Shown: positions 20,911-33,997 of the stretch, piece after piece | Layout of the letters: each line of letters starts with the position of its first letter | Numbering within the stretch: the stretch's first letter is position 1 | Source: Gracilariopsis chorda | Taxonomy: Eukaryota > Rhodophyta > Florideophyceae > Gracilariales > Gracilariaceae | Assembly: GCA_003194525.1 (NCBI GenBank) | Contig: NBIV01000346.1 | Span: 1-64,000, forward strand | DNA: 64,000 bases | Direction of reading: 5' to 3' | Made by a program: the position numbers and the translations under genes | The notes under the pieces: model-generated | The model's database searches: none | The model's input: only the letters and a program-made list of their open reading frames with translations | Told to the model about the DNA's origin: nothing

Positions 20911-22510
20911 TAAACCTCCAAGTGACGAACTTGTGCTTCCGTCTCGACAGCAATTGCATCACTATCCACATTTGGGGTCTGAAGGACTTCCTTAGGAATA
21001 GTAGAGGGCCCACCAACTGGGACAGCTAATGATTTAGTAACTTGTTTTTAACCTTCGGCCTTTTTCAGTTAACATCCTGGTTACCAGGGGCTGGCCGCGG
21101 GCGTGGCCGCAAATCTGTACAAACTGACCTCCGTTCTGAGTTGCTCCGAGTTCGGGACGGCTTCCTTCCAGAACCGATCGCGATTTCGGAAGAACAACTT
21201 CCATTCAGGAATGACAAACCAAAGCAAAACAACAGCAAAAATCCAACAATGGAGCGACGAATTGTATAAACAGAAAGTGATACAGAGCCACTTTGTAGAT
21301 CTGGAGACCATTTTATGGTGCCATATCCTGCAAAGGGAAAGACAGACGAAGGCGTTCGGATCCTCCTCTGTAAAGGGTAGCAACAGTAAACAGAGCCACA
21401 TGCGGTGGCCGCGCTACTCCAGGGTAAGTCCGAGGTGCACCGTCATGACTGGCGTGCAGGTGTGCGGTATACTAGGAAAGGAAGCGCAAGACAAGCGACA
21501 AAGAAATAAGTAATCACCGGCGAATATGAGAGTGCTGCTTTTATCAGGGAAAATATAGACAAAATAATGGAACATGCAGAGCGTATGATAACGCGACGCG
21601 GATTGCAGTTCGAGATACTACAAGGTAGAATAACTAGGCCCGCACAAGCCATTGGCTCTCCGACGGAGTTTAACAAACACCAAGGGTTCCTGAGTCAGAG
21701 CCGAACACTCAGTTGTTGTGTTTACTTCCCCACATTGGGGTGACGGTCACCTGCCGAAGTATAGGTGGCGCGGGCCCACTGTCTGGCAGCTATATTAGAT
21801 TAGCTAAATAGAATATAGCTATTTCTAAATAATAGATGCCAGTACCACTACACGTGTGCTAAATGTGCAAAAGTTGCAAGTAAACTAATTTCCATTAAAA
21901 TATGGAATTAACCTCGGCGTCGAGTAATAAAACATAGTAAAAGTGAGATACAACATAATAAATATTATATATGCGGAGTATAGGTGAGGGGAAAAATGCA
22001 ATAAAACTCCGCGAATGCGTTGCAATACATGCTGCACAGTGCTTCCTTGAGGTAAGTAATTGGTCGAGTGTATGCTTTTCGTTTTCTGTTATCGCTTTTT
22101 GATGGGATGGATAGTGCGTTGGCTAATGAAAGTTGCTGCAGAAACGTCTCCAAAACTATAGTGCAGTCTGATTACGTTCGCAACAGCACAGTGGCTTGCC
22201 TACAAAATCTTCTCTCCGTATCCAGTCAGCCTTTATTTTGGCTGTCTGACGCCGCATTGATAATTTCGTGGTAGGCATGGTGTCTTGATACGTTTCTTAA
22301 AGGGATGAAGCTAAACCACCGTGGCGAGTATGGGACGCTGTCCGTTAGTTGGATATGAGCAGCAATCAACTGACCAAATTGAGATGTGCCTCTACGAAAC
22401 TAAGCCCTTTGCTAAATTGAGGCTTTTCGAAAGTAACCAAACTTTGGTACCAATCGCAGCTGGAAATATAGAGTATTCAAAAGTACAGGTTTTTAGTAAA
22501 CTGCCAAGAT
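20911..22510. other. Unassigned stretch between two gypsy elements
   Basis: Probably contains the 5' LTR and leader of gypsy element A and the flank of element B. No convincing ORF, RNA gene or direct-repeat partner was found. Confidence 0.4.
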
Positions 22511-22748
22511 AGAGAGAGGGCACGTCTAAATCGTGGATCTTCCTCTTCGATTTACAAGGGGGCAGTTCATTCCTCTAATCATACTGCGATCTCACTGCAT
22601 TCGCTTGAAAACAGACAGTGACAGCGGGATTAGGAATGTGTAAGCTTCTGAAGTGACGAAGACGTCACTGTGGCTACCTTGTCTAGCCACAACTCCCTTC
22701 GTCTGAACAATATCTATATTGTTTAGAACTATAAAGCTGGGCGTAGCA
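22511..22748 (-). repeat. 3' LTR of gypsy element B
   Basis: Direct repeat of 36711-36949, sharing AGAGAGAGGGCACGTCTA, then ATCTTCCTCTTCGAT and GTCTGAACAATATCTATA. In element direction it begins TGCTACGCC. The outer end is less certain because the terminal TG/CA is not preserved there. Confidence 0.75.
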
Positions 22749-23187
22749 CTGCCCCAAAAGCTAGTCCTTGGTTGTCTACTGTAATTTGAACAGCTTAAGA
22801 GGTGTTCCTTTCAGATCACGTTTTCCGCTGGAGTGAAGAAAATACTCCAGTAATCTTAGTAAATCAGCATGAATCTGGTCCGCTGTCTTCCATGTGAGTT
22901 CGGTCGTATCGGTGCAGTCCTTCTCATTCAACCTGAACCTTCGAAACATTGATCTCGGGTTTTAAGCAAACATATCGAAAGCATTGAACTTTTTGATACT
23001 GTAACCCAGAATGTTGCACAGCCTTCATGAGCACATCGTTGACCTCCTTCCCATTCATTTCTGACCGATACCGGGGTTAAACTTTGTGCATGCAATAGGT
23101 CTTGTTTTCCTGTGAGGACGTTATCTACCCTATAGACCAGAGGCCATTCGGCCTCTAGAAGTTGGTGCGGTCCCTTCCAACGGAATC

Positions 23188-24243
23188 TCAGCTTATGTCC
23201 TCCTTTGCTCTACAATGAACGAGTACGAATTCTCCTTGCCAAAAGTTAGGGCTTTGTACATTTTCCTGTGTGTTATGGCCCTGAACAGCACCCTCACGCA
23301 TCGCATATGCCCTTGACGAGACCTGGCGATGCATCTTCTCCAAAGATTCTTGGATCGTGTAAATGCTCAAAATCTGTCGTAGTCGCATCTCGTGTGCGCT
23401 CTTAGCCGTCTCGTAAATATTACAAGAAGATGCTCGCATTATCATAATACCAGCGTGAGCCCTGTAAACACCTCTAGGGGCGTACGAAGGACTCTGGGTG
23501 TCGTCTTGCTTCTGAGACCCAGGCGTCTCAGGGCAGCATGATTGATTACGGATTGCACACAATCAAGTACCCACGGCCATTGTTTGGGCCCCAGATGCCA
23601 TTCGCTAAATAGCGCTTTGGAAGCTTATAGAATCTCTCCTGGGACACGCTCCGCTGAGCCACATGCCCATGGGCAGTAGGGTGTCGTAGAATGTTGCCCG
23701 ACTCTGGTTTCTTCCGTTAACTTTCCGATCAGAGCGTTCTTGAAGTGTGTGGATTCGTCCGTGACTACCCATAGAAAGGGTCCAAATACACCAAGTCATT
23801 CACATAAAGCGTCATCTGGAGCTTCTGTGGAGGGAGATTTGGCAGGCCAGAGCCACACATATCCCGATAGATCCTTTCATATAATCCAAACGTAGACGAA
23901 ATCTGTATCGGAGGTTTCCATGTATTCGATATCCAGATGTAGGACCTTATTTGCCCTTTTCCTGTACAAGGCCTGCGCTAAAGGCCTTGATACTATATTC
24001 CCTTTTTTGATCACCAAACAGTGCAAGCTGGTTTTGACAAATGAATGGGTATCCTTCATATTATTCGGCCACCCAAAGCTCTCGAGTAGCACGCTTAGCG
24101 TTGCGTATGCACCTCTGGGTCCTGGAATTCCACGATGAGGTACTCCGAACAGATATAATCGTTACTGCAGAGCCGTAGAAGGGATCCAGAGACCTGTAAT
24201 TTTTCTCCACATTCCATCCTGGGCATCCCGGCACAGACTCCAC
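23188..24243 (-). pseudogene. Integrase of gypsy element B
   Basis: LHLDIEYM (first Asp, near 23920-23940), KDLSGYVWLWPA, the second Asp in VVTDESTHFKN (near 23755) and PYCPWACGSAERV (Glu region, near 23650) follow in order, with a conserved helical end (QSVINHAALRR...). Stops separate the pieces. The C-terminal segment continues to about 22820. Confidence 0.7.
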
Positions 24244-24359
24244 TCTGGTTCTACGTCGGGTGATGCTCGTTGTGCTTCTTTGACTTCAACGAGGTTGGGC
24301 CACTTAATGTCATCTGGGCTAGGGACCAGTTGTTGCTCATCGCACAAAACCAGACTCTA

Positions 24360-25259
24360 CAATGCAAATCGTGGTTCCGGATCACGGTAGCCTCGATTCC
24401 CGCAAGTAATTATGTCCACAAAAGCATTATCCTCTGCTTTGATGTGTTTAATAGCATAGAAGATCTGTGACAGGTAAGACGCCCATCTCTGATCCTTGGT
24501 GACGACATGTCTTTCTAATAGGGGTAAAAGCGCGAGTGCTGTGAACAAAATGAATACCCGGGTATCAGGCCTACCACCAAAAAGGTAGTCGAGTTTCTCA
24601 AATGTCTGGAAGATTAAAAAAGCGTCTTTTTCGAAATTGTTCCAGGTTAGTTCCAAGTTCCAAAACGCAGAGCACAGAACTGCAAGTGGCTCGTGTGCCT
24701 GCTCGGTGGTTGGCAGACGTAGTTGTTATTTTGTCGTATGCGTGAGAACGCCTGACCAGTAGTAGTCGGAAGCTTCCGTGAAAACACATGTCCCTTTGCC
24801 CGGGTCGGGGTAAGTCTGCTTGACCACATCCTCCAATGAGTCCCGTATTTCAGAGTATGCCGTCCTTTGATCAGGCCCCTGACAGAGAGTAGACAATAAT
24901 ATTCTGCTGATGGACGTTGTAGTTCTCTCTCCAATTTTGGTCTAAGCCTCTTTAAGTACCTGTGTAAGGGGTGCCACACGCTCAGCAAAGTTTGGAATGG
25001 CGAGCTACGTCCATTGACAGCAGTATACGAATTGTGATAGCTCTCCTTCCGCTCGATGTATTGCCATGTTTCGCAGACTTTTCATAGTTGACGGATCCAT
25101 GCGGTACCCAGAGCTGTCAATGACGTAGCCACACCACTTCAGCTCCTTTTCGAACAGGACACTTTTCCTTGCAGACAGGAAAGCCATTTCTCCTTGCACA
25201 CAGCAAACACCATCTCCAATACATCAAAAAATGAACCCTCGTTGTAGTAGAGTACTATA
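24360..25259 (-). pseudogene. Second half of RT and RNase H of gypsy element B
   Basis: Begins at the insertion point of element C with DIVLYYNEG, then continues through ELKWCGYVIDSSGYRMDPS, a typical thumb/connection motif, and into RNase H-like sequence with frameshifts. It is the downstream half of the RT whose upstream half lies at 33466-33997. Confidence 0.75.
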
Positions 25260-25263
25260 TCGT

Positions 25264-25767
25264 TCGGCCAACTGGCATAGTAGTCTACCCGAGGGTAGTA
25301 GCGGCAGAGAGCCAGCCACTTTGGTGACAATCCACTGGGTGTACTATTGACGCGTGCACCAACTGGCAGCAAGGCGCATTGGGCGGGCGCTATCTCACGC
25401 CCCTACAGATTGGGAGAATGGGAGCGATTGCTTGGAGGCCTTTGTCGTCTTACTGGCTGCTCATGGCGGTAAGAAGACAGCGATGGTGCTTACTTTTCCT
25501 CTTTGCAGGTCAGCTGCACTCGAGCCAACTTATGTAGCTGGCCAGCGGCTCTAACCTCCGTAACGTATCCTAAAATATTAAATAAAATTAGCCACATAAT
25601 AAAACCTATGGCCACAATTCCCTAGCACTTGCACTGTCCCCTGGTTTCACCACACCGGCACTAAGCTTAGCCACGTGAAATATTTGGGCCAGCGATGATC
25701 TGACCTCTGCTTGCCCATTCCCTTGGTTACCTCACCATTCTGCCTTCCCGATGGTCATTCTCCTACA
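25264..25767 (-). repeat. 3' LTR of gypsy element C
   Basis: Direct repeat of 32951-33460. Shared blocks include CCAACTGGC, AGAGCCAGCCACT, GCACCAACTG and TATTTGGGCCA. It ends CTCCTACA next to the polypurine tract. Confidence 0.9.
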
Positions 25768-26400
25768 GACCCCCCCCCTAAGAGCCAACGTCCCGTCTGT
25801 TCCTTCCCTGTTAGGGGTCTCAGCTTTCCCTCCAGCCAGTTTCTTCTCCCTACAATGAGAAAAATCGTCCTCAGATACCCTTACCGGTGTAGTTCATCTG
25901 TTCTTTGGCTGAAATGGTCCACCAGCCCTCCTGCGCTCCGTAAGGCGCGGGTACTATCGTGCGTCCATTTGGGCGCGTTTTCGTCAAGTTTCACGTGGCC
26001 GCTACCATGCCATTCGTTCCCTGCGACGGCGTCTCCTCCCGTAGTAAGCATCCATCTCGGGGCATGCCCCCTGCTCTTGCATTCTCCCAACCCCTTTGGC
26101 GGTCGCCGACACTTCCCTCCGGATTACCTCATCCTTCCGGGAAGGCGGAGTTATGTGAATTCCTATTCCGTCATCGTGGTTGCAAACCTTGGGAGGCACA
26201 AGCGAGTTGGGGTTAGGTGGGAAGCGGTTCCTTAACCGCGGTTGCAAGCGGCGGGCTGCTGGAGGCATTTGCATGAGCGACGTGGCCAGTGGCTGGAATC
26301 CTATTGGACGGAGGCAGGTTAGGCACGTGATGGCACAAATCTGGGGACGGAGATACCCCCCTCCTTGTGGCCACGCTCCGTATGGCTTGTCTTCGTCCAT

Positions 26401-26540
26401 TAGAGGGCCAAAAAAGTATCCGGGGTTTCTGACTTTAGAAGCCAGGTATCGTCCTTCGGTTCATAGCCATACCAGCGGACTTGGTAGCGCACTTCAACAT
26501 CGTCTGTCAGCCCAGCGGGGACGATGTGATCAATCAGATG
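26401..26540 (-). pseudogene. Chromodomain of gypsy element C
   Basis: On the minus strand this reads VRYQVRWYGYEPKDDTW, a chromodomain core with the aromatic residues kept. It follows the integrase after a frameshift. The stretch 25782-26400 between it and the LTR contains no recognised gene. Confidence 0.65.
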
Positions 26541-26817
26541 CTCCTGTTGGTCGTGCCAGTCTGTAACCTCTGGTAACTACATTTGGCCAGGGGACCGTAT
26601 TCGTGAGCGTCTGAAGGAACAGTGCCGTGAGCCTGTGCAGCGACGTCCATCGGGTCGGGTACTTCTTCAAAAAGTACCATTTCGTCCAGGGGGCCGTAGA
26701 AATATGAGAGAGTGCTTCCGGGATCGTAGGAGACTTGTGGTTTTCTAGAACTTATAGGGACATCAAACAGTGATTCTGTAGGGGTGGAGTGTGGGACAAA
26801 GGTCGAGCGCGGAAGTC

Positions 26818-28106
26818 CTATGGATCACTTGATGGGCGGCGTGGCGCCAAAAAGACACGGTCAATTGTGAATTTCTCCTGAAGGCCATATCGGTCGGTAG
26901 CAACAGAATGCCCAAAGAACTTAAGTACCTTGAAGGGCCCGGTAGACTTAGGCAACAATTGTTTTGTGATTTCCTCGGCCTCGTGCTTTTCTTGTGGTCG
27001 TCTGTCCAAATGTACGTAATCTTCCATGGCCACTTGCGGTGTGAACGAAACGGACCAATCGAAATCGGCCTTATAGCGCGCCTGTGCTTTCTCCAACGCG
27101 GTGTGCGCAGCCTTCAGGACAGAATCAATTCGCTTCCGCGAGTACCGTTTGGCCTGGGTGGGAGTCATTTCCTTTGTCGTGTCCTGAGGCGCTCCCACGT
27201 TCTGTAGATCAACCATGTACCGCGCAGGTGCAGCTAAGAGTATGAAGTCAAAAAGAGTTGTACCGGTGGACTTCTGCACTTCATTTTTATATGCATAGAC
27301 AAGCGGTTGAACATGGTCATCCCAGTCCAATTTGTGCTCGAAAACGTAGTGAATCAACCTCTTGGCCAGGGTTCTGTTGCAACTTTTGGCTTTTCCATTG
27401 GTCTGAGGATGGTGCGGTGTAGTGAGGAGATGTTTTAGACCTAAGTCAGAGCACACATGCTCAAAGAATTTGGAGATAAACTGAGCGCCGTTGTCCGTCA
27501 GGACGTAGAGCGGTAATCCATAGGAACAAATCCAATGGACTAGGAGAGCCATGGCTACGTCTGTAGCGGTCGTTGATATAAACGGAATTGCCCCGGTCAA
27601 TTTAGTCATCCGATCGGTAACCACCAATATATATCGGTTACCATGGGTCGAATTGGAAATGGAGCTAGGATATTCAAAACAATGAACACCAACGGCCCGG
27701 CCGCTGGGAATAACTTCAGTTTTCCTTGGTGTACCGCTCTTTTCCCTTGGACTTTCGCGCATGCTGCACAAGTCCTTGCCGTTTTCAGTACGTAATTGGC
27801 CATCAGAGGCCAGTAAAAATATCTCCTCAGGGTCTGATACATCTTAGTCCCTCTGGAAGGGCCAGTCAACAACGGATCGTGAGCGAGGTAAAGAAGGCGT
27901 GCGCTTAAAGGCTTTGGAACCACGCGCTGTATCGCACTGTCCACCGGTGACCTGTGACAAAATATGCCCTGGCGGTCATAATCGAACAGCGACCCAGGAG
28001 TCCCTACTTTTTCTCCTACCTGGGCGCAATATTCGTCCTTTTCCTGGGCCTGAAAGAATTCGTAGAGGGGTATTGGTGTAAGATCCGCGCTTTCAGGCTG
28101 GGCCAT
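26818..28106 (-). pseudogene. Integrase of gypsy element C, catalytic residues lost
   Basis: Zinc-binding part CAACAKV near 27770. The first catalytic position reads LNIL (Asp to Asn). The second Asp is kept in LTDNGAQF near 27490. The third position reads NGKAKSCNRT instead of the usual NGQxER, so Glu is lost. One frameshift lies near 27650. Confidence 0.75.
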
Positions 28107-28151
28107 ATGGACATCGAGCCGTGGATCTTCCCAGTACTTGGTGCATTAGAT

Positions 28152-29981
28152 CTATGCGCCGTGTCCGTCCATCTCTTCGGCCATTCTCACCTCAGCCATC
28201 CGTTGTTCTCCTCCTCCCTCCACAGTGTCCTGTGGCCCATCCCATATGGTGGGAATCTCATCGTCCATTGCAGTTTGCTCTCTACCATTGGCCAGAATGC
28301 GTGACAGGGCATCTGCGGCCTGATGTCTCAGCCCTGGCCTATAGGTTACTTCATAGTCGAACTTGGTCAGGCGCAATCTACATCGGGCCGGACGGGAGGA
28401 TGCGTCCGTCATGTTTAGTAACTACCGAAGGGAGTGGTGATCTTTCCTAATGGTAAAGCGATTTCCTTCCAGAAAAGGGCCGAAGATAGAGCACTCACAT
28501 CACAATATCCAGAAACCTCTTTTCCGTTGTGCTATAGTTCCTTTAAGCCTTGGTCAGGGACCTACTCCAGTAGCCTATTGGGCAATAATGCTTAGGGGAT
28601 TCCTGCTCTTGTAGAAGAGCACAGCCTAGCTGGGTCACAGATGCATCCGTATCCAGGATATACGGCTTAATGGCCCTGGGTAGTGCCAAGATCGGCGGAT
28701 TACGCAATTGGTCTCTGAGGTTCCGATAAGCTTCATATTGCTGGTCCATGGGGCGGTCAAATTCCGAAGGGGACCCTTTTTTCAGCATTTAATTGAAAGG
28801 CACTGCGATTTTCGCGATCCCCTACGTTACACACTGCATAGGCAAAGCAAGGAACGCAATTCCGTATGGGTCCTTGGGGGTCGTGCTTTCCTTATAGCTT
28901 TAGTTGTAGCTTTAGGTACTTGTAGTTTTCCAGCAAAAACCACATGGCTAACGTATTCCACAGAAGGCTGAAAGAAGAAACACTTGTTCAGCTTCCATGT
29001 TACGCCCAACTGTTGGAGTAACCTAAGGACTGCCTTCGAATGTGCGAAACTTTCCCCAAAGGACACGAAGAAGATGATCACATTAGTTAAGTACACCAAG
29101 GCAAACTTTTATTTGACATTAGACAGAATGATGTCAATGGCCCGCTGGAAAGTGGCTGACACATTCATGGGACCAAAGAGCATCTGTATAAATCGGAATA
29201 TATCTTCGTGGGTCGTGAATATAGTTAGCTTCTCCTTCTCGTCAATGGGTACTTGCCAATAACCACAATTGGCATCCAGCGTGGTGAAGATTTGCGCGCC
29301 CCCAAGAGAATCTAGACAGTCTTACATTCGGGGGATAGGATATGTATCCCTCTTAGTAACCGCATTTAGTTTGCGGTAATCAATACAACAACGTACGTTC
29401 CGGTGCTTCTTGGCCACCAAGACAAAAGGGCTAGCCCATTTGGCCTCCGAAGGTGGTGCACGCGCAATGACCCCCGCGGACTTCATTTTCTCAATCTTCT
29501 TGGCCACCACCTCCCATCCTTTTAGGCCAGTTCGATATGGGTGTTGATATTGGGGCGTGGCCCCGTACTTAAGGTCAATTCGATGCTGTGTGGCATCGCT
29601 TTCGCCCAGCTCACCACTCCACATGCCAGCAAAGCCCTTGAGGAGGCTAATGACTTGTTCCCTATATGGTTCGAAGTCCTCGCCCAGGTTAACGCCATTT
29701 CTCCAATCTGCCAGGGGATCACCCTCAGGAAGCAACTCTTCCTTGTCAATCTCCATAATTTTCACGGGAGCGGGCATAGATATCCCCACCACTGCAACCT
29801 TAGGCAACCTTGCAGGCTTTTCACGGACGTTGCTCATGGTAACCGCAAAGGGCCGGTTGGGTACCATATTCATTACTCCATTGGCCATGAGGGATAGGTG
29901 TTTCACTACCAACTTGGGATGGTTATGCAACAAAACCAGACATGAGGACTCGCATATCGCTGCAGCAGCCACCTGAGTCAT
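28152..29981 (-). pseudogene. Reverse transcriptase-RNase H of gypsy element C
   Basis: SEAKWASPFVLVAKKH and CCIDYRKLNAVTKRDTYPIP (29322-29460) are canonical. The catalytic YLDD reads VYLTN (near 29090), so the enzyme is dead. RNase H shows ILDTDASVTQLGCALL (near 28650) and TYRPGLRHQAADALSR (near 28300). The parts are in different frames. Confidence 0.8.
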
Positions 29982-30304
29982 AGGCGTTATAACTTTCGCT
30001 CTTGGCGATCTGAAATTTTGGACGAAGTCTTCGTGGGGACTTTGACCTTAGCTGGGGTAGCCTCGGGTCCAGGGTTTGAGCCGACGATCGCCTATGGTGG
30101 TCCTTGATGGAAGGCAAACCTCTTTTGGCCAGGGTAGATCGCTTTTACATATCTATAAATAAATCCCATCCCTAGCATTTCTTCTGCCCGCAGGTTCGGA
30201 CAGACAAGAAACCAAGTCTTAACATTCAGGTGTCCCAGTTGGACATAAGGCGGCAGTATTCCGCGAAGGTCCACCGGCCGACGTGATCAGGCCGTTACCT
30301 TCGG

Positions 30305-30532
30305 TTACTTTTTGTCTTGTACCATCCTTTCCCACCCCAATTGTAAGACCTTCGGATGTACCAGATTGTGGCCTGCTCCACTATCAAACACGGCCGTAAA
30401 CATCCTTCTGGTGTTGACCTGCAGTCCCAACGTTCCATGTAACTTGTAATTATCCTTCCTTAGGACACAAAAGGCGTCCTCTGGGTCTTCCCATTGGTCC
30501 ATGGCATACACCCGACTCGAGACCACTGTCAT
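30305..30532 (-). pseudogene. Retropepsin of gypsy element C
   Basis: FDSGAGHNLV (near 30370-30390) is an aspartic-protease DSGA active site placed between the gag knuckle region and RT. Confidence 0.65.
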
Positions 30533-30621
30533 TTCTTCCTCTGGTTTCTTTCATTTCTCGGCTTCTGTGGTCCGCGAGTCTGATAGTTTGAGGCGGCAGT
30601 TCTGAGAGAGACGATACGCTT

Positions 30622-32330
30622 CTATGTGTCCCTCCGATCGTTTGACTGCGGGGTGGGCACCATGGTATCGCTTCGTCCGTCCAGATTTTCAACGCTATTC
30701 CTCGGGTCTTCAACCATATTGACCTGAGTTGGTTGCATCGGTGTGGTGAGAGGAGTCAAGTACTTGGAGCTCCCTGGCGTCCCAGTTATTCTTGGAGGGA
30801 AGGTCCTCTGGAAGTAACCCTCCGATCGGCGCACCGGATAGTTCTCCTTCCTTCGCGCCATCCCCTTGCAGATGTCCTCAGGCATGTATTTTATGCAGTA
30901 AGACGGTCGGGCCGTGGAAAGGCAGATATAACAGGCCTCATTGGACTTCGTAATGACTTCCGTACTGGGTGCAATCGGAAAATAACGGGGTGTCGCCGGG
31001 GTCGATGGGGTGGTCGTCTCTGACGAAAAGGATGGTGGTGCTCCTGAAGAAGCTGAAGAAAAGCTCAACGCAAGAGCATCCGGGTGTCGGAGTGTCCCAA
31101 GGCCCAGTCCGACTACTACGCGGACTCTACCATGAAGGCCTTCGATTCCTTGGATAGGAGTTTTGCACCACCTCTGGTGTCTGCGTCACCGATTCGACGG
31201 GAAGTCCTATAGGTCTTGCCATATCCTTCGACATACGTCACTAGTTGACGCAGCGTCAAGTCCGGGTGGACAGTGTGGTGGTTTTAGACATGAGTCCGTG
31301 TGGCAGGGAGCAACATCGCTATAAAATGGCGCTTCAGCCGACCCTCCGAGAACACATCCTCGCATCTGCGGGCTCTAGTGCAAAGTTGGTCGGCTTAGTC
31401 CGTTTCGGACATGGTCAAGCTCTGTTGGTAAACAGTTAAGTACTGGTACGCATCCATTATGTTGTCGTCAGTCGCATAAGTTTCTATCAGGTAATGAACA
31501 AACTCCGGGTAGTTCCTCAGAAGCTCCTGATCTCGGGCATCAATGGAGCTGGCTGAGCCGGAGATCTTGGCAATTACTTGGTCCTCCGCTTGTCCACGTA
31601 GGAAAAACTTGAAGCAATAGAGCGCAGCTCCCTCACGCACTCTATCCTGGTCACAGGCCACCTGAAACGAGCTGAAGAACTTAAGGACTGTAATGGGATC
31701 CTTCCCAGAACACTTGTCCGGAATTGTCAGCTGCATTTTCTTCGCCAACCTGGAAATCTTTTTGGTGACTGAAGAGATGTATCGGGTGGGCCGATCCATC
31801 AAGCGGTACGTTTGCACGTCTAAGACCTTCTGGAAAAGCTCATTAGTTGCGACCAACGGTTTCAAGTACCGAACATCCGCCTCATCCGTATCGGTGTCGG
31901 AAGAGTCCGACGAGTCCGAATGGTCATCGCCCGAGTCTGAGTGGTGCCTCCTCCAATGGTTCTTCCTCGACTTACGCCTTCAGCTGCATCTTTTCTTCCT
32001 ATGGGTCTCTGTATTTACGAGGTCTTTTTGGGCGAGCTCTTCATCTTCCTTGAGGTACTCACCGGTGTACCGAACGCAATGATGTCCATTGGCTTCATCT
32101 TCCGTGCGGCCTCTTTGCCTCTGGAGTCTCTCTTCTCTAGGCTTTTTAAAACCCACTGGGTCTTTCTGTTCTGTACCCAGGCGATGGCCTACTTCTATAG
32201 CTGCTCCCTGAGGTCCGGTGTACGATGGCAGATGGACATCCAATGGTAAACTTTGAGAAACAGCCCGAGGGCTGTGAAATATGCCTACCTGGCTGGTTAT
32301 TTCCCCTTGGGTATTCGTGGCAGTGGACAC
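30622..32330 (-). pseudogene. Gag region of gypsy element C
   Basis: The capsid-like helical block (31395-31865) has AALYCFKFFLRGQAEDQV and TYATDDNIMDAYQYL. A Cys-rich segment (CYICLSTARPSYC, near 30920-30960) follows. Frames change at least twice. Confidence 0.6.
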
Positions 32331-32950
32331 TACGAGGAAGTCTGACTCGTTAAGCTGAAGAACCAGTTGTTTGACCAGAGTGGAGAGGCGCTCGCGTTAT
32401 ACTCTATCCAGATGGTCCCTGAGGAATTGTTTTACTTGGTTTTAGCACCAAGAGAGGAGTTGCGGCCATAGGAGAGCGGCGACATCATCAACAATACGGA
32501 GGGTGGGTGCGGTCGCTGGTAAGTCCTAAGGCTGGTGGTCATCATTACTCGTGCCTTGTAGAAGGTTAAGCTGTTCCATCCTCTCGCGCAGGCGAGCGAC
32601 CAATGCCAAGTCTCTGGTTATCCTTTCGGGACTGTCCACAGGGTCCATGAAAAGTCTACCTGAGTGGTTGCCGATACTGCTACGGTCACTATTATCTTCC
32701 GCTTGGGGGTCCATTGGGGTAACGGCGACTGCGAGAGATGCGGCTGCATCGGGGGTTCCTTAGTGTTCTTCGTTACTTCGGTTGAGTTGTTGGATATCCA
32801 TACGGTCATTGTTGCCTTCCAGCCAGTTGCGTCGACTAATAGACCAATGGTAGAAGTACTATAGGTAAACATCTTTCTTTAGGGTCAAATACGGCTGTTC
32901 CTGTAGGATTCTAGGTCCGTGGACCAGTTGCAGTAGAATACTACGGCCTT

Positions 32951-33460
32951 TGACCAACTGGCGTAGTAGTATAACAGGAGGTAGTAGCAGCAAAGAGCCA
33001 GCCACTGGGGTGACAATTCACTAGGTCTACTAGTGACGCAGGCACCAACTGCCCTCGAGGCGCAATGGGGGGGCGCTATCTCAAGTCCCTACAGACTGGG
33101 ATAATCTTAGCGATGGCTTGGTGGTCCTTGGCGTTCTACTGGCTGTCTATGGCGGCAAGAAGACGGCGATAATGCTTGCCTTTACTCTTCGGAGGTTGGC
33201 GGCACTCGAGTTAACTTATCTAGATGGCGAGGCGCTCTGACCTCCAGAACTTATTCTAAAAAATTAAATAAAAGTAGCCGCATCATGAAACCTATGGTCA
33301 CAATGCCCTGGAACTTGCACTGTCCCCTGATATACCATGCACCGGCACCCAGCTTAGCCACGTAGAATATTTGGGCCAAAAGTGGTCAGAAATCTGCCTC
33401 TGCCTGCCCACTCCCTTGGCTACCTCACCACTCCGCCTTCCCAGTGTTCATGCTCCTACA
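32951..33460 (-). repeat. 5' LTR of gypsy element C
   Basis: Partner of 25264-25767. It starts TGACCAACTGG, ends CTCCTACA, and is followed directly by the ATCGT target duplication. Confidence 0.9.
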
Positions 33461-33465
33461 ATCGT

Positions 33466-33997
33466 CTGTGGCGTGAAGGTTAAAGTAGTCCAGCTATGCT
33501 TTCATATTTCCACGTATTTCCGCGAACAGGGGCTCTACCGTGCTCTGGAAATAACTCATCGCGTTAACCAGAGCAGTTAAAACTAGTTTTGATGCAATCA
33601 CCCCCTTCGGGGTTACTATCCCACATGCAGTGTAAGAATAACCGTGTAATGGGAGCTTCCAATACGCGGAGACGAAGTTTATACTTGCAATTACCGAGCT
33701 TCCCGCAAATTAGTGAATCTTCGAGTCAAGGTGTGGCATTGGCCTTGAATATTTTATGGTTGTGGCATTGAAAGGCCGTAGGTCCACGGTCATCCGCAAG
33801 CGAGCCTTGAAACCCGGCTTTGGCACTAGCAATGGCACTGCATGCCATTTTGCAGTCGATATTTCCACGGAGAACCCCATATCTTTCAGCACTTTAACGT
33901 ACTTCTTGGGAAACTGGCGCTGGTGGGTAGGATAAAGTCGCGCATTGACCTTCACAGGTCGTTTCCCCGGAAGAAGTCGTACCCTTATTTGTGGCAC
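33466..33997 (-). pseudogene. First half of RT of gypsy element B
   Basis: KWHAVPLLVPKPG, RMTVDLRPFNATT, VSAYWKLPLH and GIVTPKGV are RT fingers/palm motifs. Close to the end the catalytic LDD reads LDY and the residue two before it is a TAG, so both a missense and a nonsense change hit the active site. Element C begins about nine codons further on. Confidence 0.75.

Larger units (their letters stand above)
25264..33460 (-). mobile_element. Ty3/gypsy retrotransposon C, nested, structurally complete
   Basis: Bounded by LTRs 25264-25767 and 32951-33460 and by a 5-bp target duplication ATCGT (25259-25263 and 33461-33465). A polypurine tract on the minus strand (complement of 25768-25781, nine Gs) adjoins the 3' LTR, which begins TGTAGGAG in element direction. 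Gag, protease, RT, RNase H, integrase and chromodomain follow in the expected order. The element sits inside the RT of element B, a few residues after its catalytic motif. The two LTRs are visibly diverged (roughly 75-80 % by eye), so the insertion is old. Confidence 0.9.

Noticed and set aside
32901-32950. Extension of the element C LTR to 32920
   Set aside because: The apparent similarity to 25232-25262 falls in the RT coding sequence of element B, and the ATCGT duplication fixes the boundary at 25264.
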